64,000 nt of DNA from Portevinia maculata (GCA_949715645.1 OX454525.1:322534334-322598333), one strand, 5' to 3'. Positions 11,824 through 25,350 are shown, counted from the first letter of the stretch. A program made the numbers and translations. Notes: generated by a model from the letters alone, not told the origin.

Positions 11824-11985
11824 GGCCGCCGAGAGAGTATTTGGCCCCGGTGATAACCATGTACCTCCCCGCCTTTAAAAAAAAAACAATTGCATAATCG
11901 TAAATTATGAAGTGAAAAACTACGGGCCCGGGGGTAATACAGCCGTCTACCCCCCTCTCGACCCTCTCGACTGCTCTGCCTACCT
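11824..11985. mobile_element. possible MITE with imperfect inverted ends
   Basis: GC-rich arms face each other around an AT-rich centre. The left arm begins AGGGCCGCCGAGAG, and the right arm read inward is AGAGCAGTCGAGAG (11 of 14 identical). No clean target duplication could be defined. Confidence 0.25.
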
Positions 11986-13199
11986 TCTTAAATTACATAG
12001 GTACACCTAAAAAAAAATATTAGACCATAAGGAAATATTTGTTTTTAGTGTTTATATTAGTAGATAACAGTTTTTCAAATTTTTGACAATTTCACTTTTT
12101 TCATAAACGAATCAAATGATTTTGATATAATTTGATGGATTCGATACTTGAGGTGACGAGATGAAGATGGTGTGCTCTGTTGTTCTTAAAGACTAGTATA
12201 ACGGTATCTACTTCGGGAAATAAATATATCCAAAGATATTCGGTGTTTAAGCCGATACTATCTATATACCTTCTCCTTTCTTTTAATTCGAAGTTACGAT
12301 CAGAAATAAAGGAATCGTATCCATCATGTTATGGCATCTCTACTGGTTAGCATTTGGGGTTTGCCAGTTCAACCTCAATAAACATTGACTGGCTTCCAGT
12401 ATTCGGATCAATTGAGGCTAATCATATGCTCATGATTTGGCAATTGTATGATCCTAGACTGACTAATATTTACAATCTCGACACGTGTATGCTCGAAGTG
12501 CGGTCGCTTCGTTAATTGTGTGGGTGCTCCATCTTGACATCATGGTAATCCCTTACGAATGAAGCTAGTACCTACATTCATATTTAAGGAAAATTATGAC
12601 TTCGTGAATTATAACAGCCCTAAACTAGTTTCGCCATAGTATGCGGAAGGGGTAGGTGTATATGGTACAGATATGGAAACATGAAGTAAAAAAGTCTTTC
12701 AAATCGGTAGTATATTAAAGAAAATTTGTATTATATATTTCTTCTAAACAAAAATAAATCATTTTAAATTATTTTCAAGGCATATTTGCCTTTTGAAAAA
12801 TAATCCTTTATGCCAGCATATATTGCTGTTTACATGGAGCAAATCCAAGAACTTATATTTTACTTTACCTATCCAACAATCGAACTACCGGATCACTTAA
12901 ACTAGACTAGATTTTTGGTGCTAGTGTCCTTTGTTTTATCAATGTTTAACGAAAATTGTTGTCTGTGTTAAGCTTGAGATAATTATCTGTTCTAAAGATT
13001 CTTCAAAAAATAACTCATTGATAGTTTTATTAGCTTTAGTTTTTGCACACTGCCCCTTGCATATTTCGGAATCTGATGCAACTGACTTAATCAATGCTAT
13101 GATGGGTGCCATCTGCAAAAATGTTAAATTACGTTGAATCAGAAACATAATTATCTGAAGCGACTAGTTTTGATTTTTCCACATTGTTTTGTGAAACTT

Positions 13200-13954
13200 T
13201 CAGTGTGAATCGATAGACCATCCCCAAACGTTTTCTATAAGGTTAAGGTTCGGTAAGTACGGCGGCCATTGAAGCAATTCCACATTCCGCTCCTCTATCT
13301 AATTTTATACTATGCGCGCCGTGTGGATGGGGGCGTTGTCCTGAAAAGTTCAGTTTATGGGTCCAAAAATGCCTGAAAATCAACAGAGGCTCAACAGTGC
13401 CATAGTAGCTAACTGCTCCACATACCATAAAAACACCTTTTCGACTATGATGCCGCACTAAAAATCGTTCTTCTTTCCTCACAATTAAACCCATCAGGGC
13501 CATCAAAATTAAACTTCTTCTCATCCGAAAAACCAACGTGACGCCATTCATTTTTTCAACTCATATCGAGTCTAGAGAAATCTAAGCGCATACAGTTCCG
13601 TTTCTCGTTAAGTGGTGGTTTCTTTTGAATTTTCATCCGTTTTAGATGTTTGGCACTATTGGTAACCCTTCGCACTGTTGAAAAGCTTGCACCGGCTTTC
13701 TGCTTTATTTTTGCCGCCGAGTCGCAAGAATTGGAAGCACATCTTAAAATTGCTCTTCGATCAACTGCTGTTGTTGTCGTTTTTTGACCTCCTTTCATGT
13801 TTTTTCCGTACGAATCTTTGCTTCTTAAATACGAATGTACCACACTAAAACTTCGTCCAATTTCGTCAGCTATAGAAGGACAGGTTAACCCTTGTTCTTT
13901 TAGTAAATTGATTTTAGCTCTTTCAACACTATTTAGAAATTTTGATCTACCCAT
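13200..13954 (-). pseudogene. Tc1/Tc3-like transposase relic
   Basis: It starts at ATG 13954 with MGRSKFLNSVERAKINLLKE and IADEIGRSFSVVHSYLR, a Tc3-type helix-turn-helix. A second helix-turn-helix follows (VDRRAILRCASNS..STVRRV). After a stop near 13556, where the family has Trp, comes WRHVGFSDEKKFNFDGPDG with the first catalytic Asp. After a frameshift: RHHSRKGVFMVCGAVSYYG, then QDNAPIHTARIV with the second Asp, then WPPYLPNLNLIENVWG with the final Glu. All three D,D,E residues can still be seen in different frames. A short segment between the first and second Asp is deleted. Terminal inverted repeats could not be located. Confidence 0.88.
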
Positions 13955-14179
13955 TTTTCTTTGAAATACAATTAATCAAATAAAATTCACTTAAAGCACT
14001 TCAACTGTTGATCTAATGTGCCAATCTCCACAGAATACTCATAAGCAGTGTAAATAATGACCTTGTGTCTATTCAGTTGACGCAAAATAAAGCTGAATTT
14101 TTCCATATTGAATGCTTTGCAGAAGCAAGCTGTGATGACGATATTAAGCATTAAGGAAAGTTTTAAGCCGCAGTTGGGC

Positions 14180-14500
14180 GCCCGGCGCTAACATACGGCT
14201 AATAATATTGTACAGCTTACAAAAAGTATGAGGGCAAATTAACGGCAGCTGAGATGAAGATGCTTCGCATGACAGCAGAAGTAACAAAGGTCGATCGAAT
14301 GAGAAGTTCCAAGTTACGAGGAAGCCTTCATGTCAAAGAACCTATTTCGAAAAAAAATGGAGCGCTCAGTTCAAATAGAGATCCTACGAATCCTGTCAAA
14401 AAGGCCATAGCAATCAACGTTCCAATACAAACGCGAAAGAGAGGCCTAAAAACTCCCGGATCACACAAATGCAGCAATACCAGTATTTGATTGGCCTCAG
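14180..14500 (+). pseudogene. RTE-like LINE C-terminal relic
   Basis: The plus strand reads YEGKLTAAEMKMLRMTAEVT and then KVDRMRSSKLRGSLHVKEPI. This is the 'AEMRMLRWM.GVT..DR.RNE.IRGSL.VAPI' signature found near the C-terminus of RTE-clade LINE polymerases. The frame shifts soon after (KKMERSVQ). No catalytic domain remains. The assignment rests on this one motif. Confidence 0.6.
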
Positions 14501-14509
14501 CGATGAAGT

Positions 14510-16045
14510 GATTCAAAATCGGGAGGCCTGCCGCTATTTTCTGAGGACGAACCGGCGAACCCCCACAAGCGGACCAGTAAGGATGCAGTTAAGTTGGATG
14601 GTTATGATCCCTTTAATCCTAATCATAGCCTAAACGAAATTAAAGGAAGAAGAAAAGAAGATAACCTGACAATACTTGCAATACGGCTTTGCAACGTTTT
14701 GCAATCTTTTCGTTGATCCAACCAATTGAAACTTTCAAGCCGACTATTTTCTGCAATTTCAGTCATCATCGGCATCAAGACTTAACACTTCACTAGCACT
14801 GAATACTGGCCTCTACTTGGAGTTTCTGGTTTTTGTGATCTTATAACAAACCTGCATGATTTTCAAATAAATTAAATCAATTTGATTCCATAAACAGTCT
14901 GGTAACCTGCTTGACCATATTGACAAGAATTTACCTGATGACCAGCACTAAACGGCTCGATTTGAGACATACGAGTAGCAATCAAAATAATTCCTCTTTC
15001 TCCATGTGGAGAGGACTCAGACATTTCGTTTGATTTTTATGTTTGCTGCTTTGTCTTTTTCTGACAAACTCATCCTATTCCCTTTTGGACATGTGCCGGT
15101 GCCATACTGTTATTTGTTGCAATATCGCAAACATGGCTAGTTTTTTTTGTTTTTGTATGTTTGGGTAGTAGTATGTTTTTGGTAGTTCAAACAAGAGTAG
15201 AACATTAGTACGAACGGCTGATGGGTAGTACAAAACTACGATTGTACTACAAATGACAGCCCGCTCCTGTTATTGATTTTTGTTTTGATTGGCGAGTTTC
15301 AAGATGTTAAATGAATTGCTCGGCTCACCTAGATGTTAAAATTGCCTAAATAGGATTTATTCTCCATTCCCAGGATTATTTCCGCATTCACGATAAGGAC
15401 TTTTTTTTGGGGTGCTCTGCATTGATATTCCTAGCCCGTCTCTGCACGGCAAATGTAAGCTGTTACTACCATCAGAAACAAACCGGTATAGGTACTCATA
15501 ATAATAATAAATAACTATATCATAATACAATTCGAAGACGCTTCCAAGATTGTTAAAACACATCTTAAAATATTTTTGATCATTAATGTAGTTTTATTGG
15601 CTGTAAGCAAAACTATAGACTTTAACTTAACAATTTGTTTTAGTTTCTTCATCAAATATTTGGAGTAAATGGGAGTCCATCGGGCAGTATATAAGAGCTG
15701 CTAACTGTGTTCTCATCATACGAAATTAGTTAAAACAACAACGCTGCATCATCTGAATACTGTAATGTAAATGGATGACATAACCCCAGCCACAACAGTT
15801 TATTTTCTACGGGAACAAAATTTCTGAACGTGATAGGAAACGTGAATTAATCATTTTATGCTTTTATTTTGAAGGATGTTGTAACATTGCTTGGTATCTT
15901 ATTGTTGTAGAAATCAAATGGTTGGATCGTCGATTTAGTCGCAAACAGAAAAAAATTGAAGGGGCAGCGTTCGTGAGGGTTAAAGTACACGTATGTGGAA
16001 TTGTTATGGTGTTGGAATCAAAAAGAGTCCTTCAAAAAAATAGAA
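14510..16045. other. no recognisable gene
   Basis: A possible continuation of the RTE-like relic up to about 14650, then nothing identifiable. 'gtagta/tactac' motifs recur at 15160-15260 without forming a clear element. Confidence 0.4.
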
Positions 16046-16590
16046 GATATTTATTTATTTATTTCATCTACCAGGAATACCTTAACGGAGAGCAAATGTA
16101 AAAAAAAACAAAACGTAATAACATAAGTTGATAAACTTATAAATTGGCATTAATTAAAAAAAAAGAAGTTCGAACAGTCCAACATCCAACGTTCTGGATT
16201 TAAATAAATCCCGATTTGAGGTTAAATCCAGGTGATTATTGACCGAATTAAATAAAAGATGCATCGAGTTATGGTTCAGAGAAACAAACACTTGTTCTAT
16301 CTGCCGGAGGTTAAAACAAATGCCTGTCTCTTAACATACTGCTTGGTGCATAGAATGGCAGACTACAAAGAAGTTCATCACTACAATTAATTCTACTTGT
16401 GACAATATCCTTCTGGAACATGAAAGACTGCATCTTTCTCCTAACTACGAGAGTATTAAGGCCTTACGATAAGCAGCGACTTTTATAAGAAGGAAGCTCA
16501 AATTCCGTATTAAATCTTTTCAGAGCAAGGCAGGTGAAGCGTTTTTTAACTCACCATAAAAAGGATCCCAAATTACACAACAGTACTCTA

Positions 16591-17416
16591 GGTTAGGTAA
16601 GGTTAGGTAGACGTGGCTGTCAGCTAAAGCCAACACACTTAGACCAATGATAGGTTCATTGTGGTACCACACAGATCTGGGGATTACCCTCACTGCTCGT
16701 TGAAACAGTAGGAGCTTCTTATGAAGCGCGAAAGACTTCTAGCGCCAGTGTTGGCTAAGTCGCTTGTGTCATTAAACAAGAAGTCCCCTAGATGGAGATT
16801 TCTTCTATGGGAGAGCGCAGGACACGTGCAGAGAAGGTGAAGTACAGTCTCCTCCTCCTCCTCGTCCATGCAGCTTCTGCAGAAGTCGTTTGAGCACACA
16901 CCGAGTCTGGATGCGTGCCTGCCTATTAAGCAGTGTCCTGTGATAACACCTATAGTGGAGCTAATATGCAGTCGGTTTAATGATATTAGACACTTAGAGC
17001 GTCGCAGATCCAGCTTTGGCCAGATCGGCTTAGTCGCTAGACACGTCCACCTAAGGTTTGTTCTCTCGATTGCGGATAGCTTGAACAAGAGTTTGCAAGT
17101 AGCGATTGGTATACCTAGGAAAACTTTATCAGGTAGAAGAGGTAATGTGGTTCCTTTTTTGGCGAGATCGTCTGCCCTACAGTTACCTGGAATACCCCTA
17201 TGCCCCGGCACCCAACAGAGGTGAATATTGAACTGCTCTGCCATATCCGAAAGAGATGAGCGGCAATCTTGGGCTATGATGGAATTTGAAGAGACTGAGT
17301 CCAGGGACTTAATCGCGGCCTGACTATCTAAGAAGATACGGATATCCTTTGAGGATATCACATTCCTCTTTAGCCACGTCAGGGCTTCTTTTATCGCCAA
17401 AATTTCCGCCTGGAAT
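16591..17416 (-). mobile_element. 5'-truncated RNase-H LINE inserted in the LINE above
   Basis: ACAGTACTCTA occurs at 16580-16590 and again at 17417-17427, an 11-bp target duplication. The insert reads on the minus strand from FQAEILAIKEALTWLKR (17415; Glu of the RNase H active site). It continues through IRIFLDSQAAIKSLD (active Asp), CWVPGHRGIPGNCRADDLAK (final Asp) and a Cys/His tail CRSCMDEEEEETVLHLLCTC to a stop at 16690. The open frame has no internal stop for about 240 codons, so it may be fairly young. The RT, the endonuclease and the first RNase H Asp were lost by 5' truncation. The 3' end, read on the minus strand, is CCTAACCTTACCTAACC rather than poly(A). Confidence 0.92.
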
Positions 17417-17860
17417 ACAGTACTCTAATCCGGATCTAATTAAAGCGCAGTGAAGAGTTTTAAGTACGAATGAATCACGAAAAACTTCACAATTCCTTCT
17501 ACTGAAAGCCAGAAGGGAAAAAGATTTGGAGAAATTGTAATCGATATGCAAATTGGAGGTGAATTTATTATCGTAAATAACCGCAAGATCATTAACTTCA
17601 GATACTCTAGTAAAAGCAAAACCTCCAGTTACATAAGAGTGAAGCAAGGGACTGTGAGAACGAGAAATCGTGCAAACTTTACATTAGGCAAACTAAGCTC
17701 CAAATCGTTTTCGGAACACCATTGTAAAAATAGGTTTATCTCAAGTTGGAATGTAAAACAATCCAAGAAGTTGGAGACTTCAAAAAACATTTTAAAATTA
17801 TCTGCAAATAATAAACAAGCTGGTGAATTTCATTTACTAATAGTACAAATAGCAGTGCGG

Positions 17861-18187
17861 GTGACAACGGTGCAGTAGTAGTTATTCGCTTACTGAAATG
17901 GAAGGTCGTGCCTTCGAATCAAGGCCAAGTCCATTACTTTATATGGAATACATGAAATCGTAATCTCCCTAAGCAACTTAGACACCACCCGTGGAGAAAA
18001 ACCCTACAACTGCATTCTTTCCTATCTCTCTTTTCTTTCCAATAGTAAGTACAATAATATACGATATTGCCAGGTGCTGCTTGCTGTTAAACACAAATGC
18101 TTACGCTGTGTTCTTAGCACTATAAGGGTAGGTACTGTAACAACAGAAAAAAAAACTTTATCGCAAGCAAATTATAAAAAAAAAAAA
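17861..18187 (+). mobile_element. tRNA-derived SINE candidate
   Basis: The head reads 'ggtgcagtagtagttattcg' (A-box-like), then 'actgaaatggaaggtcgtg', then CCTTCGAATCA at 17911-17921 (B-box-like, within a potential GCCTT/AAGGC stem). This is the layout of a tRNA-type pol III promoter. The unit ends in a run of A at 18175-18187. It separates the two halves of a LINE reverse transcriptase that is readable on both sides, which supports its being an insertion. No clean target duplication was found. Confidence 0.6.
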
Positions 18188-18425
18188 CAGCAACAGCTCT
18201 AAATGCTTCCTTGTGGGACAGCACAAGTTGTGGTTACCACGTTCGAGAAAAAAACATTATCTTCGACGCTACATATCCTTTGATATCCTTCTATTGAAAA
18301 GGTTAGAAGAAAGCCACTTCAAGATGTCAGAATGAAACCCAAGTTTGGCTAACTTTCCAATCTAAACACACAAATTGAAATTGTCTCAAAAACTCTCGTT
18401 TACTGATCAATTTATTTTAAAATGT

Positions 18426-21400
18426 ATCAAACATGAAGTGGAAATACTGCTTCATAGTTATAAATTCTACACTATTTATTTTGGATTTTAAGAGTTACTA
18501 GCTTCCAAAGAAAGTACACATATTTGTACTTTGGTCGAACGCACAAAAAAACGAAGTCCGATGTATGTGTTCTTTGGTCTATTATTTGGCTCCCAGTAAT
18601 TCTTTCCCACATAAAGTGCGTTCATAAGTGTATAAACGTCAATAATTGTTTTATAGCTTACCAGAAAAGCCAATAATTGATAATTGTTTAAATGCTTTTT
18701 AAGTTTCTTTAGTAGTTGAGTCTTCTTAAATATCGTAGATTTTTACTGTTCTTATACATTGTATTGTTTAAATTATTTTTATTTTTTGTGTTTATTAAAG
18801 AAAATGTTTCAAAGGCTGGAGAAGAAACTTATTTAATTTTTGGAAAAATTGTTAAACGAATTTTTCAAATTTGATTTTTCGCAACGGATGTCACATTATG
18901 TGGACCATCCAAAAGCTATATTAGAAATTAAAAAAAAACATTTTTTTTAATCGAAATCAGTTAATAAGCTTATATTTCCGTAGAAATAAAAGAAAAAAAA
19001 TTGTATTTCAATGTACTTTTTGTGAAAATACGAAACAAGGATTAAGTACTAACCGGAAACATATTTTTTTGCACGCTGTTTGTTCTTCGATGTTTAAAAA
19101 AATAACCAAAAAATTTTGACGCCTAGAAGGCTAACGCTGTTGACTACCCTTAATAAACTCATCATTCGTCGATTCAATGAACTGTACTCAATGGTATTTA
19201 TAGCGTCCTAAAATACGAATATGGCTACTGTACTTTCTGAAATATAAACAAACATGTTCCCAAATAAAAGACATAATTTTTTTTAAATACATTTGAATTT
19301 ATTTATTATTAAACAGTCTTTGAAAAACACAGCATTCTAAGACTTAATTTAGCAAGTCCTCAAAAATTCGAAAAAAGACATAAAAACCTTACTCAAACCC
19401 AACATACCCATTTTGCATGGTTAAAAAAATAGAATAAAAAATGCTATTGATTTTACCTACCGGGCACAACTCTCATTCGAAACAGCGCATTGGTGACTGA
19501 GTGGCTGATGGTGATGGTCAAGAACCTCTTTGGCTTCAACTGATGGCCATTTCTCCTTATGTACCGTGTTGTCAGAAGTTATACACCTCTCTTTCGTTAT
19601 ATTAGCTAGCTGATCACAAAGTTTCAAAATAAAAACTGTTTTAATTTTTAAAAATCCGCGAACATTAATACCGTTCTAGACTTTTCTTTTTTCCGACATC
19701 GAATTTTGTATGAAATGAAATTTTTATTTGATAATCTTTTATCCAATCAACAAATAAAGTAATTTTTGTGCGATAGCACGAGTGCAGTTAAGCTTTGCGT
19801 CAATTCATGTTGGCCTAGCTTCCTCTAGGAGATGTTCAACCATGAAGTTAGCAACTGTTCCTAAGAAAGACCACACGGATTATTCAAAGATGTCGGGTTT
19901 TATCTTTTGAAGTTCATGCGAAATACTAATTTCATTCAACTGGTCGTCGTAATCATTAAAGTGTTCTCACCTTCGATCCAATTATCAACCGTTGCCAAAT
20001 TGTTACTTACTGCTGCACAACATCTAAAATCATACATTCACGTTGAAGCCGAAGTAGACATAGTTTCTTTTGAAGGCATAGTCCTACCTCAAAAATGTTC
20101 AACTTTCTTAGTGGCAAAAGCCCCTAAATGTTGCAGATATGTTTTACCGTTAAGTTGTTGTAAATTACTTGGTTACAACTTCGTTTTCACCATTCTCATA
20201 TGTCTTGCTCATGTCAGAATTTTCGAAAATTCGCAAGTAAAAATTCACCGTGGGTTGTTTTTTCAATTCTCTTGATATCCTCTACTATTCAATGGCTATA
20301 TTCAACTAAGCCATCGACTAAACTTTACTTTTCTAGGCGCTTGTGGTGAACTTGAAATGTTTCGGAGGAGCTTTTTTCTCCTGAATTATTTTGTTTGAAC
20401 AACAGGCGGATTATTCGAAGCTATCTCTACCTTCAATTCTCCAAATCTGAATTCAGTTATGTGGGTATTAAGACTAATTGCGGTTTTACCAATAAAGAAA
20501 AATTATTAAGCTTATAGTGCGTACATATCTATGTAATCCATTTATCTAAAACTTTCATTTTATTTTACAGCTTCTCGTATTGCAGCTCTTTTCAAAAGTT
20601 CCATACTAAACTAGATACATATCCTTTTCAATAGTCCTTCTTTACAACGATTCGAGCGCCACTCAGCAGAAATCATATGAAGCACTAGAGCTTTGTAAAA
20701 GGATATGGTTGGTGTATTTGCTGTAGTTATGTTTCACCTCGTAAAATGTCCTTGCGTGCAATACATGCTCGTATTAGCAACAGATGGGGTGTTTTTCATC
20801 ATTGAGGAACCACAATGCAATACAGTTAAAACAGAGAGTTTTAAAATCTAATTGAGTCAAAATTGAATTATATCAAGCAAACACCAATCGGCTGCCAAAT
20901 ATCTTATGCCTGCAATAATAATGAAAATTAATTCACTGAGCTGTCAATTAATCTTTTGAACGACTTATGCTGGTCACTCATACTCAACACTGCATTAACA
21001 TTAAAATCCAATCAATTTCTTCAAATTTGTAAATCATCCTACACAGTTGTCTCTTAGCTCACAGATTTTGTATTCCACTGCAAGCAGTGGAGCTTTTTAT
21101 AGAACAGCGCTCTCTATGAAGCCATAAATTGCAACTCCTTAATTTGAATACGAATACGTAACCGAATACCAAATTCTTTCGAAGTGAAAATGTGAAATTC
21201 ATTCAAATTCGAGATAAACACAATCCAAATATTGATTTTCTGATTCGACCACACAACCACCTGCCTCTTATCGTAGTCAGTTAACAATCAAAACATTCCC
21301 ACCCAAAATGGATTCAATAGCGCAATAATTCGCAACATTTCAGTCGCTACAATTTAAAACACCTCATCGTGATTTGGTCAAAAGCAATAATATAAATATA

Positions 21401-24400
21401 ATTCGAAATTTGTATTTACGGACATTCGTCGACTTGCAAACGATCGATCGGCCAGCATAAATTTGAAAACACTTTGACCGCGCGCCGCCGCACCATTTGT
21501 TGCGTCTTTTTTTTTTGGTTATAGATGTCACTGGAGGCCGGTGAATGTTCTGGATACGAAGGCGTGTCGGGTGGCATGATACTTCAATTCATATTTGCTT
21601 AGGTGAAAAACAATTGATAATTCGCCCAATAAGGATGTTCGCCAAAATGCTTTCCAAGGTACAACCTGGTTTGGGCACTTAAATTGCAACTAATTCGCAT
21701 AGATAACCTCAATTGTTTTTGCAGTACCATGCCACATCTATGTTTATAAATTATGACTCGCGGTGGTGAATAATTCAAATGCAATAAAATTAATTTGAAT
21801 AGTATCACGATCAATGGGCGATAGCGATGTGGTAGGTAATATTTGGCACCATAACGATTCGTCTCACGAAGTGTTTGTTAAATCACATACAGTTTCTATG
21901 AAATTGTTTGTTTTTATTTTTTTCAAGTTTTCGGTTGTTGATAATGGGGCGGCGTAAGCAGCGATTACTGCCAATAATATTCACTGCACCTGCGGTTTAA
22001 CCACTGAAATGTTGCCAGTCTCTATGCGGTAGCTACGCAGAGCTCTGTTTTGGGAAAGCTTAACGTTGCGAATTAAATAATTGTCTACCATTTCACTTTC
22101 GTGTTCGAAACACAAAAAACCGATATTTTAATAGGTGTTTCAATATTTTGTTTTTCTGATTGAATGTCATTTAGACGTAATGAAAAAAATACGTTTATCA
22201 TCGTAACATTGGTACAGCGCAACATCGCTGTGATCCAGTTTTACGTTAATTTCGCCTTTGTTCTTTCGTTTGTCATTCGTTGTATCCGGTGCGGAGATTG
22301 TTCTTTCAGCTTGAAATGGTAACAGACAATTAATGTTGTGCCATTGTAAGAAGTCTATCGAATAGATATAATGACAGTGTGATTTGAATATCTAACTGAA
22401 AATCACAATAGCATTTGCAAGTTGATCAAGTTAACATTGAGTCGACTTTTTTAACAACTTAATAATCAGGTTTCGCTAAGTTGATGGACAGGGAGCTAGA
22501 GGCATTTAGCTTTAGATTGCCATAAAAAACATGTTTATGCCAGACCTACACAGTTTAGAGTGCAATTTTGCTATGCAATTTTCTGCACTGATTCTTTCTT
22601 TGTCCGAAATGTTAATCATTGAAATTGCATTAATTTTTAAAATTGAATTTTATTCCTGCAATTTTTCAAGTAACAGAAGGTTTTTGGAAAAAATCCTTCT
22701 ATGTATTTTAAAATTAACGTTCAGTTCTGTGTGCCATTTTTAACCCTCCTTTATGCTATTTTTCCCAGCGAAGCACCTTTTTTTCAATAGACTACCAATT
22801 TGCGGTCAATTCAATGTTCTTGCAGTGTGAAACCTTGGGTTAAAGTTGATGACCCTTTTGGAACTATCAAACCTGCAACACCTTCATAGTCCACGTTGGT
22901 CCTACCAATGTTTGTCTTCTTCCTTTACATCCGCATCATTATAACCTTTGCAAGCGATTCAATGACAGAAGAGCCACAAAAGGTGAGAATGCATGCGACA
23001 CTGCATAGTCACCTAAACAACAAACCAATAAAACCATACGAAAAGTCTGAACCAAAAATCATGACCGACTCCAATGCACAAGCGAGTCCCAAACGAAAGA
23101 CCGCACCGTGGATACCATCCAAAATCAGCGAAAACCCCAAAGATAGACCCAGCTAACGAGGCAAGGGGAATCAAAATTGTTGTGCCGCGCGATTGTTTTC
23201 AACATGGTGTCGAACCAAGTGCATACATGTGTCACTCCACAACGGCACCCTTTCATATAAAAATAATAATAATAATATTGCATTATTACTGCTTCTTTTA
23301 AACCACACAACAATCTGTTTAACGAGGGAGGTTAAGCTGCGCTGCCGCCACCGCCGCACAACATCTACGCTATACGAGTACGACTACTTTAACATAGGGA
23401 CATGCACAAGGATATATGCATTCAGAAAAGTGTAATGCATTTGGAACCACTTATTGTCGTACCAGTGTACCTATTTTCTTTTTGTCTCTCTCCCCATCCA
23501 TTTGCAATGGAAGGCCATACACAGACACCTGAGTTTAACTGGCAGCCCATGCAGACATTAAAGGTGGGAAAATGTCAAATGAAAAGTTTAAACACTTTTT
23601 ATCGAATGCGGCTTGTGAAGAAGAGGCGCTGTGGAGATGAGGGAAATACGGGCGCGTTTAGAAGAGATAATTCCAGTGAGCTTCGCGTGTAAATCTTCAC
23701 CCGCGACAGAGTTAATTGAGGGAAAAATCTCTGCTGGGCAAAAGATGTCAACAAATGATTGCGAATTCGTTTGCCTTGTTTGTATTGCTGCTCTTTTGGT
23801 ATAGTTGCGGTACCTGCAAACCGAATTTGACCATGACCAATCTAAATTGGAGTGTTGAATTCATTCGAAAATAGGATGTATCCGCAAAAACGTCGTTTAA
23901 ATCGTTTGCTTATTCCTAACATGTGTGGAATCTGTTGCGCAACATTGTGTGTGTATCTACAACACACACTTGGTCTATTTTCAGATCGCCTCAACCATAA
24001 ATCTTCAACTGAGCACAGGATTGTGTAGATATGTGTTTTGGGTGTGAATGAAACAAAAAAAATCATCTTGGTTTATTTTTTCCCCTGGCAAAAAAGGAAA
24101 ATTTATCGTTTGCAAAGTGTCATACCTCACAGCATCCGCATGATACTTTCTCTAGGCAATCATAGATGGCGATGCGATGTGTGTTTATAGGAGGAGTTAT
24201 GGGATGATTTTATGGTTTCGTTATCGGGTAATTTATCTCAATAGTGCGTATGTATCCAAAGATATCTATCTATCTTTATGCAAAATTCAACTTTTCTCTC
24301 TCTCATTTAAGCTTAAGTTTTTGGTGTTGATTTGGATTTTTTTTGATTTAAAAACAAAAAAACTGAAAATTAACGAATACAACAAACAAGACACAATTTA

Positions 24401-25350
24401 TAGACGCAATTGGCATCTTTATAGCCTATTTGATGAAACTCCACTTCATTTGTTCCTTAAATTAGATGAATCATTTATACAAAATTAATTTATTTATTTT
24501 TTAAATGAAGTTATTCATCAAAACTATTTTGGTTTGTTTCCTTTTAGATTAAACTTCATAATTGGATTACAATAAACAGCATTTAAGGAATATAAAAATA
24601 CTTTCGATTGGAATTCACACGGCGTATAAAAAATACATATTTAAAAGGTGAGTTAACTTAATATTTATTTATGAGCGGGGATATTTTTTTTATTTGCTTA
24701 AAAGGTAGCTACCAGGAGGTAGCAACAATCACTATAGGAACATCAGAAAAAAGGTTTGCACTGAATTGCATAAGACATCTGGATCACGGCATGCAAAGTA
24801 AAGGCGAAGAGACAATACAAGATCAATATCCGATCGATGCATGGCAGTGTGCACCTTTTTCACTGACACCTCATGGGGATTTTTAGAAAGTTTCCGGTCA
24901 TTGTTCTGGTCTGGGATATAATAAACACGCGGGACACGTTTTGCCTTTTTTTTCTTAGGAGAGTAGCACACGAAAAGGAGTGTTTTTCCATTTACGACTT
25001 TATTGCTATAAATATTCAACCACTTGTACTATCTACAGGGTGATATAGAAAAAAATCGGATGAAGTAATTAATTGCAACAAATTTTGTGGTCTACTTCAA
25101 ACTCAGTCGAATTGGCAAAATAATGACTTCATTCGATTCAGAAAACCGAAGTTATAAAAGTCCATTAGTTTCAAGTTGGCCTGGCCAGCTAAGGTTAATG
25201 ATAATTTACCTTAAGATCTTTTAGGTCGCAATGTGAGCCATTTTGGCAAGTGGATTTAATAAAACAAAATAGTAGAGATCGGCACAATCTACATACTCGT
25301 CAACCACACTAGTATGTGAAGAAAGCATTACACAAATGAACCAAGAATTG
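18426..25350. other. about 6.9 kb without an identifiable gene
   Basis: AT-rich DNA with many short open frames on both strands (for example 19907-20275 and 22896-23156). None shows a family motif. A poly-T/TTATAG stretch at 21507-21526 followed by ATG looks like a splice acceptor, but the frame closes after 26 codons. A CCGCCACCGCCGC block lies at 23343-23356. No transposon ends were recognised. Confidence 0.4.

Larger units (their letters stand above)
9463..13190. other. long stretch without an identifiable gene
   Basis: Only two minor items are visible: one transposon-end fragment (10284-10313) and a possible MITE (11824-11985). There is also a short (GA)n at 11647-11660. Overlapping open frames on both strands at 11100-11563 reflect locally fewer stops rather than a recognisable protein. 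Confidence 0.4.
16046..18425 (-). pseudogene. jockey/CR1-like LINE relic, host of two later insertions
   Basis: Read from 18425 downward: LAKLGFHSDILKWLSSNLFN, then CAVPQGSI (18215-18188). After a SINE, LLFVLLVNEIH (17866-17835). Then LLFADNFKMFFEVSN, the YADD box changed to FADN, and WCSENDLELSLP. Then FTRVSEVNDLAVIYD, KSFSLLAFSRRN and RSGLEYC (17430). After a second insertion it resumes as CVIWDPFYGELK and ends in an (AAAT)n-type tail at about 16046-16063. The loss of one catalytic Asp, plus frameshifts, makes it dead. Removing 16591-17427 restores one continuous frame, SGLEYC-CVIWDPF. Confidence 0.87.

Noticed and set aside
16591..16607. Telomeric TTAGG array
   Set aside because: Only a few imperfect units at the 3' end of a LINE with a clear target duplication; not a telomere.
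17855..18195. Target duplication around the first SINE
   Set aside because: Flanks (agcagtgcgg and cagcaacagc) share only partial similarity, so I did not claim one.
21507..21604. Poly-T/TTATAG followed by ATGTCACTGGAGGCC, like a splice acceptor and exon start
   Set aside because: The frame closes after 26 codons and no donor or neighbouring exon could be supported.
22940..22990. ATGACAGAAGAGCCACAAAAGGTGAGA, like a short exon with a donor site (written as one motif of coding and donor bases)
   Set aside because: No acceptor, no partner exon and no recognisable protein; chance donors are common.
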